From LH-M37 sp032251315 (GTDB lineage: Bacteria > Pseudomonadota > Gammaproteobacteria > SZUA-229), in the NCBI GenBank assembly GCA_032251315.1, contig JAVVEE010000064.1, forward strand, positions 1 through 14,561: DNA of 14,561 nucleotides, in the 5' to 3' direction. Every line of letters starts with the position of its first letter. Within the stretch, counting starts at the first letter, position 1. Below are positions 1 to 7,878 of the stretch, one piece after another. Under the pieces are notes generated by a model. That model searched no databases and had not been told where the DNA came from. It worked only from the letters and a program-made list of their open reading frames with translations. Made by a program: the position numbers and the translations under genes.

Positions 1-67
1 TGAAGGGTATCCTTTCCATGTAACTCAATAGTATCCTTGTTTAGCTCTGTCAATTTTCAGCTTTCTA

Positions 68-1336
68 TCACTCCAGTTTATTTATACCCAGCATCTTAAG
101 AATGTAACGCTCGTATAGAGGATCTGTATACCCCTTCCTCATCTTGCGAATGAAATATTTTTCAAATCCAATTTTCGCCTGATGCACCCATTTACCTTTT
201 TTGAACCAGGTCACATTACGCGGTGGTATTTGCGGTAAAGCCACGAAAGCAGCACCGGTATCACCCATGTCTGCCAGACAGATTGCATTCCAGGTGCCAC
301 AGGTTTCAGGTTTTTCGCCTGCGATTTCGTGTGCGATATTATGCACAATCGCAGTTGCCATGGTTTCAATCATGTACCCTGTTTTGGGCGCGCCGGTGGG
401 TACCGGTGTGGCTTCAACCGGCGGGATTGCCACACATACTCCCGCGGAATAAATATTCTTATATTTGGGGTTACGCTGGTATTCATCGATTAGAACAAAG
501 CCACGAGGATTGCATAAGCCTTCAACTTCCGCTACCGCATCAATGCCCTTAAATGCCGGTAGCATCATTGAGTAGTTAAATGGCAGTTCGTGCTGTTTTT
601 TAACATTGCCGGCATCATCCAGCTCATCTACAAACATCATGCCGTCTTCAACTTTTGTTGTTTTCGCATTGGTGATGAATTTTATATTATGGTTACGCAG
701 ATCACTTTCCAGCATGCCTCTGGAGTCGCCTACACCACCCAAACCCAGATGGCCGATATAAGGCTCCGAGGTTACAAAGGTCATCGGTACTTTATTGCGC
801 ATTTTCTTCTTGCGCAGCACACAATCAAGAATAAATGCAAATTCATAGGCGGGGCCAAAGCAGCTGGCGAAAGGCATGGCACCAATAATCACCGGGCCGG
901 GGTTTTCGACCAGCCTGTTGAAATCATCCAATGCAGTGACCGCATGTTCAGTGCTGCAAACTGAGGAGGTGAAACCTTCGGGGCCGGAACCCGGCACCTC
1001 TTCAAAAGCCAGTCTCGGGCCGGTGGTAATGACGAGATAATCATAAGCGACTGTTTCGCCGCCCTGTAATTCCAGACGGTTATTTTCGGCATCAATTTTA
1101 GTGACCCGATCCTGAATAAAATCAATGCCTTTCTTAGCCAGTATCGGTGACAGCGGTACCGAGACATCTTTCTGGGTACGCCAGCCAACTGCGACCCATG
1201 GGTTCGAGGGCGTGAACTGGAAATGATCACGTTCATTAATAATGGTGATCTGGTGATCTTTACTCAGGGCTTCTTTCATTTCGTATGCACAGGGTAATCC
1301 CCCTACACCGGCTCCTACTATGACGATATGTGCCAT
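68..1336 (-). CDS. sqr: Sulfide:quinone oxidoreductase (flavoprotein)
   Basis: Predicted membrane-peripheral FAD enzyme that oxidises sulfide to polysulfide/sulfane sulfur and passes electrons to the quinone pool. Seen in the 422 residues: an N-terminal dinucleotide-binding motif GAGVGG (residues 8-13), a second ATG-type stretch at TTGPRLAF (104-111), and three cysteines at C127, C159 and C353. These match in position and local sequence the catalytic cysteines of the Acidithiobacillus ferrooxidans enzyme (128, 160, 356), which the whole protein resembles closely from memory (e.g. FGPAYE, SEPYIGHLG, PVPTGAPKTGYM). The basic C-terminus (FEKYFIRKMRKG) fits the amphipathic membrane-binding helices of the family. 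The ATG start has a GAGG ribosome site 8 nt upstream. It is divergent from a sigma-54 activator and preceded by a sigma-54 promoter, so transcription is probably induced by sulfide or persulfide. I do not assign a numbered SQR subtype. Function is confident. Confidence 0.93.
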   Translation of the reverse strand: MAHIVIVGAGVGGLPCAYEMKEALSKDHQITIINERDHFQFTPSNPWVAVGWRTQKDVSVPLSPILAKKGIDFIQDRVTKIDAENNRLELQGGETVAYDYLVITTGPRLAFEEVPGSGPEGFTSSVCSTEHAVTALDDFNRLVENPGPVIIGAMPFASCFGPAYEFAFILDCVLRKKKMRNKVPMTFVTSEPYIGHLGLGGVGDSRGMLESDLRNHNIKFITNAKTTKVEDGMMFVDELDDAGNVKKQHELPFNYSMMLPAFKGIDAVAEVEGLCNPRGFVLIDEYQRNPKYKNIYSAGVCVAIPPVEATPVPTGAPKTGYMIETMATAIVHNIAHEIAGEKPETCGTWNAICLADMGDTGAAFVALPQIPPRNVTWFKKGKWVHQAKIGFEKYFIRKMRKGYTDPLYERYILKMLGINKLE

Positions 1337-1376
1337 GCCTTATTCCTCTCATGTGTTATTTGGCTGCTCACCTAAG

Positions 1377-1392
1377 TGCAAGGTTCAGGCCA
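1377..1392 (-). promoter_or_regulatory. Sigma-54 (-24/-12) promoter of sqr
   Basis: On the minus strand the sequence reads TGGCCTGAACCTTGCA. Against the RpoN consensus TGGCACG-N4-TTGCW it keeps the GG and GC dinucleotides with exactly 10 nt between them, the G after the -24 element and the full TTGCA; only two positions differ. It would start transcription near 1366, giving a leader of about 30 nt before the sqr ATG, and the sqr ribosome site falls inside that leader. The neighbouring gene encodes a sigma-54 activator, which supports the call. Confidence 0.78.
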
Positions 1393-1412
1393 CCTCTTAA
1401 ACAGCCCAGTAA

Positions 1413-1425
1413 AAACAATAAGTTA
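1413..1425 (+). promoter_or_regulatory. Probable IHF binding site
   Basis: AAACAATAAGTTA matches the IHF consensus WATCAANNNNTTR at all but the third position. It lies in an AT-rich stretch (about 1410-1446), centred roughly 50 bp upstream of the predicted sqr start point, between the sigma-54 promoter and the activator half-sites. This is the usual place for IHF to bend DNA in enhancer-dependent promoters. AT-rich DNA gives chance matches easily, so the location carries most of the weight. Confidence 0.5.
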
Positions 1426-1478
1426 TATAAATTAATGCATTTATTTGACTTTTACCTGACTAAATACAGGGAAACGCT

Positions 1479-1506
1479 TTGTCATTTTTGGCAGGTATGG
1501 CATGAT
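1479..1506 (+). promoter_or_regulatory. Possible sigma-70 promoter of the fisR-like gene
   Basis: TTGTCA (1479-1484, 5 of 6 to the -35 consensus) is followed after 16 bp by CATGAT (1501-1506, 4 of 6 to the -10 consensus), giving a start near 1513 and a leader of about 45 nt. It is only a moderate match. It overlaps the TGNCA cluster, so activator bound there could repress its own gene. Confidence 0.3.
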
Positions 1507-1524
1507 ATCTTGTCAAATATGGCA
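1480..1524. promoter_or_regulatory. TGNCA half-site cluster, candidate upstream activator site
   Basis: Five TGNCA pentamers lie here: TGTCA at 1480, TGGCA at 1489, TGGCA at 1498, TGTCA at 1511 and TGGCA at 1520. The first three are 9 bp apart, as are the last two. TTGTCA-N5-GGCAG occurs twice (1479-1494 and 1510-1525), 31 bp apart, close to three helical turns. TGNCA is self-complementary, so each pair is both a direct and an inverted repeat. The cluster sits about 114-158 bp upstream of the predicted sqr start, a normal distance for a sigma-54 enhancer, and is presumably bound by the adjacent activator. The binding protein is inferred. Confidence 0.55.
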
Positions 1525-1557
1525 GACGCACACTGAATAACTGCAAGGCAAGTGATT

Positions 1558-2877
1558 ATGAGTTCAACTAAAATTTCAAAAGAAGCCATCGATAATCCCT
1601 CGTTTCTGGATGGCATGCTCAATAGCTACACCAACCCGGCGATATTGATGGATCGGGATTACATTATCGTCGCCGCCAACGAGGCGTACCAGAAGCAGTA
1701 CGGCTTTAAAGTCGATGGCAAGAGCCATTGTTATGAAATATCCCATCACTATAAAAAGCCCTGTGATCAGGAGGGCGAGACCTGTCCATTAAAACTGTGC
1801 CTGGAAAGCAACTCGGCACAACGCTCTCTCCATGTTCATCACACTGAATTTGGTGAAGAACATGTAGACGTTCAGCTCAGCCCGATCCACGACGAAAAGG
1901 GGGAGATAAAGTTTTTTCTGGAAACCATGGCATCGGTTAAATGCGCCAGCACCAAACCCCAGGCCGAGGGCCTGGTTGGTCGCTCCATTGCCTTTAACAC
2001 CGTCATTGAAATGGTACAGCGCGTCGCTTGCAGTGACGTCAATGTTTTACTACAGGGTGAATCCGGCACCGGCAAGGAACTGGTAGCTGAAGCTATTCAC
2101 AAAGCCAGCCGCCGAGCCAAGGGACCTTTCGTCGCCGTGGACTGTTCAGGACTGACTGAAAACCTGTTTGAAAGCGAATTATTCGGACATGAGAAAGGCG
2201 CTTTTACCGGCGCACAATCACGTAAAATCGGCCTGGTTGAAGCCGCCAGTGGTGGCACCTTATTTTTAGATGAAACCGGTGATATTCCGCTGAACTTGCA
2301 AACCAAGTTACTTCGACTGATCGAGACCGGAACATTCCGGCGGGTCGGCGGCGTTGTAGCCTTAAAAGCGGATTTCCGCCTGATTTCGGCAACGCACAGA
2401 AATTTAAATCTGATGATCGAAGCCGGCGAATTCAGGAAAGATCTGTATTACCGCATCAGCGCCTTTCCCCTGCATCTGCCCACATTAAGAGAACGCTACG
2501 AAGATATTCCGTTGTTAGTTGAATGCATGTTAAAGCGATATTATCCTGAAGAGAAAATACGCATGTCTGACCCGGCGCTAACACAGCTTCAGCAATACCC
2601 TTTTCCGGGAAACATCCGCGAGCTGTGCAACATCGTACAACGTGCCACATTAATGGCCGATGGCGATGTTATAGAAACCCAGCATCTCCCGGATGAATGT
2701 GCCACAGAAATCGACAATAAAGACAAAGCCTGCTTTTCTGATTTGATCAGCCTGAAAGAACTGGAAAAACGTTATTTGGAATGGGCCATGAAACGTGTTG
2801 ATAACAAAACCGAACTGGCCAAAAAACTTGGCGTCAGTGAACGCACTTTATACCGGAAACTTGAGCTGCTGGAGTGA
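1558..2877 (+). CDS. fisR: FisR-like sigma-54-dependent activator with cysteine sensor domain
   Basis: Predicted bacterial enhancer-binding protein that turns on sqr. Domains (439 aa from the ATG): an N-terminal PAS-like domain (about 15-130) with C58, C69, C76 and C81; an AAA+ sigma-54 interaction domain (about 138-365) with Walker A GESGTGKE (167-174), the sigma-54-contacting GAFTGA loop (214-219) and Walker B GTLFLDE (233-239); and a C-terminal Fis-type helix-turn-helix (about 416-435, ending SERTLYRKL). The C-X10-C-X6-C spacing equals that of Cys53, Cys64 and Cys71, the persulfide-sensing cysteines I recall for FisR of Cupriavidus pinatubonensis, which also controls sulfide-oxidation genes. 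The start is placed at ATG 1558 because AAGG (1545-1548) is 9 nt upstream; the in-frame GTG at 1552 is only 3 nt from it. The activator class is certain; the signal is inferred. Confidence 0.88.
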   Translation: MSSTKISKEAIDNPSFLDGMLNSYTNPAILMDRDYIIVAANEAYQKQYGFKVDGKSHCYEISHHYKKPCDQEGETCPLKLCLESNSAQRSLHVHHTEFGEEHVDVQLSPIHDEKGEIKFFLETMASVKCASTKPQAEGLVGRSIAFNTVIEMVQRVACSDVNVLLQGESGTGKELVAEAIHKASRRAKGPFVAVDCSGLTENLFESELFGHEKGAFTGAQSRKIGLVEAASGGTLFLDETGDIPLNLQTKLLRLIETGTFRRVGGVVALKADFRLISATHRNLNLMIEAGEFRKDLYYRISAFPLHLPTLRERYEDIPLLVECMLKRYYPEEKIRMSDPALTQLQQYPFPGNIRELCNIVQRATLMADGDVIETQHLPDECATEIDNKDKACFSDLISLKELEKRYLEWAMKRVDNKTELAKKLGVSERTLYRKLELLE

Positions 2878-2897
2878 ATAGAAATCCCGAAAACAGG

Positions 2898-3226
2898 TTA
2901 ATGTTTAAGAATGATACAGAAGGTGTTCCGGGGAACATTACGAGGATAATGCTGTAGACTGAAAAACGAGCCTGTATCATTCCAGCACGCCTGTATTGAT
3001 CCGACAGTATAATCCATCGGATCAACCGGTAATCTTGCCTGTAGATCAGGAGAGGTGATTAATTTTATCGCTTTCTCAGCTTCCTGCTGTTCGAGATTAA
3101 TGACTAGATCAATGCCAGCAGTATAAACCGTGGGTAGCCCGTGCCAAACCGTTGCCAGGCCACCGACAATCACCTCTTCAGCTTTTGCCTGATTGGCGCT
3201 TTAAATAGCGGGAGATAGATCGACAT
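2898..3226 (-). pseudogene. Decayed nucleotidyltransferase-fold (AbiEii/DUF6036-like) remnant
   Basis: An ATG at 3226 lies 2 nt after the thiC stop, with AAGG 7 nt upstream, and opens MSIYLPLFKA. Near 3195 the frame must shift by one base to continue as NQAKAEEVIVGGLATVWHG and so on to a stop at 2898. Read together, the pieces resemble small proteins of the nucleotidyltransferase superfamily, which typically start with a VGG(L)AV..HG motif followed by a DxD metal site. Here the expected DID is GID (in TAGIDLVINLE), so a catalytic aspartate is lost. About the last half of such a protein is missing, and the frame stops 20 bp from the end of the fisR-like gene. Frameshift, lost catalytic residue and truncation all point to decay. 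The family assignment is from motif memory. A short expressed ORF from GTG 3173 cannot be excluded. Confidence 0.55.
2909..2982. repeat. 11-bp inverted repeat enclosing a palindrome
   Basis: GAATGATACAG (2909-2919) is repeated perfectly inverted as CTGTATCATTC (2972-2982). Between them lies TGTTCC-GG-GGAACA (2924-2937). The structure sits between the convergent fisR-like gene and the nucleotidyltransferase remnant, overlapping the remnant's 3' part. There is no T-tract, so it is not a clear intrinsic terminator. Confidence 0.4.
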
Positions 3227-3228
3227 GA

Positions 3229-5121
<1,893 letters not shown>

Positions 5122-5153
5122 ATATATATCTCGCTTTTAAGCTGCGGTTTTAG

Positions 5154-5198
5154 TATTAACACTGCCGTTAATATTAACATGCTAAAGCCGATATTAAC
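5154..5198 (-). promoter_or_regulatory. Triple GTTAATA repeat upstream of thiC
   Basis: On the minus strand GTTAATA occurs three times (5198-5192, 5178-5172, 5160-5154), spaced 20 and 18 bp apart. The middle copy is half of a perfect 12-bp palindrome GTTAATATTAAC (5167-5178). It lies 33-77 bp before the thiC start and so may be an operator or part of its promoter. I cannot identify a convincing -35/-10 pair here or name a regulator. Confidence 0.35.
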
Positions 5199-5201
5199 CC
5201 T

Positions 5202-5301
5202 AGGAGGCTGTCGGGTTTAGGATGAATTGGCTGCGAAAGCGTGAGAGCGGTCCAAATTTCCTACTCACTCGCTTCAATCTCCCTGAACCCGACAGCCTCC
5301 T
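5202..5301. repeat. ~100-bp palindromic element, MITE- or REP-like
   Basis: A perfect 16-bp inverted repeat, AGGAGGCTGTCGGGTT (5202-5217) against AACCCGACAGCCTCCT (5286-5301), extends to 20 bp if one G-T pair is allowed. The interior can pair further (AAGCG-TGAG with CTCA-CT-CGCTT around 5237-5274), so the whole element folds as one long imperfect hairpin. It lies between two divergent genes, where no terminator is needed, which favours a non-autonomous mobile or dispersed repeat. No transposase is present in the window and only one copy is seen. Confidence 0.55.
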
Positions 5302-5395
5302 GGAGTCGTGAACCCTTAATGGCTGCGCCTTGCCCGGCCTTCTGAAAGCAGCCTTTTCGCGGCACCTGTCTCCCGTTATACGGTCTTACCGGCAT

Positions 5396-5425
5396 TTGCC
5401 ATCTTTTAGAGTCGCGGGGTACAAT
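5396..5425 (+). promoter_or_regulatory. Probable sigma-70 promoter for the pcm-like gene
   Basis: TTGCCA (5396-5401, 5 of 6) is followed after 18 bp by TACAAT (5420-5425, 5 of 6), predicting a start near 5432 and a leader of about 40 nt. The -10 box lies inside a small GGGG(N6)CCCC dyad (5416-5429), so a regulator or a hairpin could affect it. The rest of the 5302-5395 stretch shows nothing I can name. Confidence 0.5.
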
Positions 5426-5472
5426 CCCCAGCCATAATTAGATGACTTCAATAGCTACATGTGATGGAAAGT

Positions 5473-6135
5473 ATGGATTTCGAACAAGCCCGTTTCAATA
5501 TGGTTGAGCAACAGGTGCGCCCGTGGAATGTTTACGACCCCCGCGTTCTTGAGGTCATTAGCCAAATCCCCCGCGAAGATTTCGTGCCCGCTGAGTACCG
5601 CAATCTGGCTTATGCCGACATTTGCATCCCGCTGAGTGACGAGACCCACGGCAGTAGTATGCTGCACCCCAACATTGAAGGTCGCATACTGCAAAATCTG
5701 AACATTGGCGAGGATGATGTGGTGCTGGAGATCGGCACTGGCACCGGTTATCTCACCGCCTGCCTGGCCGCGCTGGCGCGCCATGTGGACAGCGTTGAAA
5801 GCAACCCCGAACTGTTCGAACAGGCGCAAAAAAATCTGGCGGCCCATGATATTGATAATGTCAGCATCAGCAACGGTGACGCCTGCAAGGACTGGAATCA
5901 AAAGCAGTTTTACGATGCCATCGCAATTACCGGCTCCATGCCCGAAATTCCCGAGGCCTACAAAAAGAAACTTAAGGTGGGGGGGCGGCTGTTCGTTATT
6001 ATCGGTGAGGCTCCGGCGATGACAGCGCAGCTGCTGACCCGTATCGGCAAAAATGAATGGTCTACGGAAAATTTATTCGAGACCTCTGTAAGCCGACTGT
6101 GTGACTCGCAAGATGCCCGTAATTTCGAATTCTAA
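5473..6135 (+). CDS. Protein-L-isoaspartate O-methyltransferase family protein
   Basis: Cytoplasmic SAM-dependent methyltransferase of the Pcm family (220 aa from this start). The glycine-rich SAM motif VLEIGTGTGYL (84-94) and the following acidic strand (DSVES, 106-110) are clear, as are PREDFVP (33-39) and an N-terminal EQQVRPWNV. However, the canonical Pcm loop GQTISQP is replaced by GSSMLHPNIEG (60-70), so repair of isoaspartyl residues is not assured; a different acceptor is possible. Start: ATG 5473 has GGAAAG just upstream and gives the N-terminus usual for this subfamily. In-frame GTG 5461 and ATG 5464 lack a ribosome site. It is followed 57 bp later by a rhodanese and then tolC, an order I recall from other gammaproteobacteria. 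Confidence 0.8.
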   Translation: MDFEQARFNMVEQQVRPWNVYDPRVLEVISQIPREDFVPAEYRNLAYADICIPLSDETHGSSMLHPNIEGRILQNLNIGEDDVVLEIGTGTGYLTACLAALARHVDSVESNPELFEQAQKNLAAHDIDNVSISNGDACKDWNQKQFYDAIAITGSMPEIPEAYKKKLKVGGRLFVIIGEAPAMTAQLLTRIGKNEWSTENLFETSVSRLCDSQDARNFEF

Positions 6136-6192
6136 TCGCCAATATCCACTCTATCTTTAATGTTCCTGTTTTGATTTTTCCGGCAAGCTATC

Positions 6193-6513
6193 ATGCGTGA
6201 ATTCGACGCACAGCAACTTGAGCAACATCTCAACAGTAGCGACTCAGCGCCGTTACTGCTTGATGTGCGGCAGGATTGGGAATACGATATTTGCCATCTG
6301 GCGGGCAGCCTGCTGATGCCCATGGCACAGGTTCCCGCGCTGATGACCGAACTGGATAAAAGCCGCGAGACGGTGGTGATATGTCACCACGGTATTCGCA
6401 GCCGGATGATCGGCGCTTACCTTGAACAGGCGGGCTTCGACAACATTATCAACCTCCAGGGCGGTCTGGATGCCTGGGCTAAAATTATTGATAACACCAT
6501 GTCGACCTATTAA
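6193..6513 (+). CDS. Single-domain rhodanese-like sulfurtransferase
   Basis: A 106-residue cytoplasmic protein made of one rhodanese domain. Seen: the N-terminal LLLDVRQDWEY (21-31), the active-site loop CHHGIRS with nucleophile C64 (64-70), and the C-terminal LQGGLDAW (88-95) typical of the family. C64 would carry a persulfide handed on from a donor such as thiosulfate, glutathione persulfide or another sulfurtransferase. The short six-residue loop is the rhodanese (sulfur-transfer) form. It lies between the pcm-like gene and tolC, with 27 bp before the tolC start. The upstream ribosome site is weak. The substrate is unknown. A link to the SQR at the other end of the window is possible but not shown. 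Confidence 0.88.
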   Translation: MREFDAQQLEQHLNSSDSAPLLLDVRQDWEYDICHLAGSLLMPMAQVPALMTELDKSRETVVICHHGIRSRMIGAYLEQAGFDNIINLQGGLDAWAKIIDNTMSTY

Positions 6514-6540
6514 TTTTTTTACCTTCACCGGATTATTGCC

Positions 6541-7878
6541 TTGAAACTAAAAAATCTTGCCCATCTGTTTGTCTATAGTGCCGGCCTGACGTCGTTGCCG
6601 CTGCATGCGCTCGACCTGGTGGAGGCTCTTGAGCTGGCGCAGCAGAATGATGTCGTGCTACAGGCGGCGCAGGCTGAGTACATCGGCATTTCCGAAACTG
6701 AAACGCAGAGCACCGCCGCACTGCTACCCTCGGTTTCGCTCGATCTGTTCGCGCAAAAAAACACCACCGAAACCAGCAACTCCACCGGCGTATTCACCGA
6801 CGGCACCTCCGATTTCACCACCGACGGTTATACGCTTTCACTGCAACAAACCCTGTATAACCAGCAGTTGTTTGACACCATGCAGGCCAGCGAATCGATT
6901 TCAGCGCAGGCACTGGCAAGTTACGAGGCCGCGAAACAGGCGTTGATACTGCGTCTGGCGCAGGCCTATTTTGCGGTGCTGGCGGCAGAGGACAACGTCG
7001 CTTTTGCCGAGGCTGAAAAAAAGGCCAATGAGCGTTTACTGAAACAGAATCAGGAGCGCTTCAAGGTTGGCCTGATTGCCATCACCGATGTCAAGGAAGC
7101 GCAGGCCAACTATGACTCGGCGGTCGCACAGGCCATCATTGCCCACAACAATCTCAGCAATCAGCAGGAAGCGTTATGGTTCATCATCAACCAGCGACCC
7201 GACTCTTTAAACGCACTTCAGGAATCAATTCCGCTGACATTCCCCGAACTCGAAAACATCAAAGTCTGGCAGGACAAGGCGCTCGCCAACAACCTGAATT
7301 TACGCGCCGCACGTTATGCCGCTAAGGCCGCAAAAAACAATTACGATAGCCAGCATGCCGGCCACTACCCGACGCTAAGCCTGAATGCACAGTACAGCTC
7401 AACCAGTTCCGATGGCAGTTCGCTCGGTTTTGGCGGGCGTGATGTAGATGACACCAGCATCGGCGTGAACCTGAACATTCCTATTTATACCGGCGGCTTT
7501 ACCAGTTCAAAAGTTCGCCAGAGTGCCGCCGAATTCGAACAGGCCAGAATCCTGCTGGAAAGACAGCAGCGCCAGACCATTCAGGAAATGCGCGTGGCCT
7601 ACCTCGGTGTACAGGCAGCCATTGCTCAGGTGCAAGCGTTCAAGCAGGTTTTGATTTCCACGCAGACTGCAACCGAAGCCACCCAGCTGGGTTTTGAAGT
7701 TGGCACCCGCACCAGCGTGGACGTATTACTGGCGCAGGGAAACCTGTTCAAAAGCCGGCGCGATTATGCTCAGGCGCGTTATGACTACATTCTCAAACTG
7801 CTGGAAATAAAGTATGCAGCCGGACTGCTGTCTTCCGATGACATTCAGCAGATCAGCCAGTGGCTTACTGCCTCGTGA
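6541..7878 (+). CDS. tolC: TolC-family outer membrane efflux protein
   Basis: Outer membrane channel of tripartite efflux pumps and type I secretion. The 445 residues show the internally repeated, Ala/Gln-rich coiled-coil architecture of TolC (e.g. LRLAQAYFAVLAAEDNV, FKVGLIAITDVKEAQA and, in the second repeat, FEVGTRTSVDVLLAQGNL). Residues 1-23 form a signal peptide ending LHA, with the mature protein starting at LDLVEAL. A TTG start is used: no in-frame ATG exists before the signal peptide ends, and CCGGA lies 8 nt upstream. No membrane fusion protein or inner-membrane pump is adjacent, so it is probably the shared housekeeping TolC. Its 3' end overlaps the next gene's start. Confidence 0.92.
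   Translation: MKLKNLAHLFVYSAGLTSLPLHALDLVEALELAQQNDVVLQAAQAEYIGISETETQSTAALLPSVSLDLFAQKNTTETSNSTGVFTDGTSDFTTDGYTLSLQQTLYNQQLFDTMQASESISAQALASYEAAKQALILRLAQAYFAVLAAEDNVAFAEAEKKANERLLKQNQERFKVGLIAITDVKEAQANYDSAVAQAIIAHNNLSNQQEALWFIINQRPDSLNALQESIPLTFPELENIKVWQDKALANNLNLRAARYAAKAAKNNYDSQHAGHYPTLSLNAQYSSTSSDGSSLGFGGRDVDDTSIGVNLNIPIYTGGFTSSKVRQSAAEFEQARILLERQQRQTIQEMRVAYLGVQAAIAQVQAFKQVLISTQTATEATQLGFEVGTRTSVDVLLAQGNLFKSRRDYAQARYDYILKLLEIKYAAGLLSSDDIQQISQWLTAS

Noticed and set aside
1..67. Stretch downstream of sqr, with GTATCCTT occurring twice (7-14 and 31-38)
   Set aside because: Too short to judge; no hairpin with a T-run and no gene end can be supported.
1552..1557. Upstream GTG start for the fisR-like gene
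   Set aside because: The AAGG ribosome site is 9 nt from ATG 1558 but only 3 nt from GTG 1552.
2924..2937. TGTTCC-GG-GGAACA as an intrinsic terminator for the fisR-like gene
   Set aside because: The loop is too short and no T-run follows on either strand; kept only as part of the inverted repeat.
5321..5357. GGCTGC...GCAGCC hairpin followed by TTTT, resembling a plus-strand terminator
   Set aside because: The loop is 21 nt, the stem only 6 bp, and no plus-strand gene ends upstream; thiC reads the other way.
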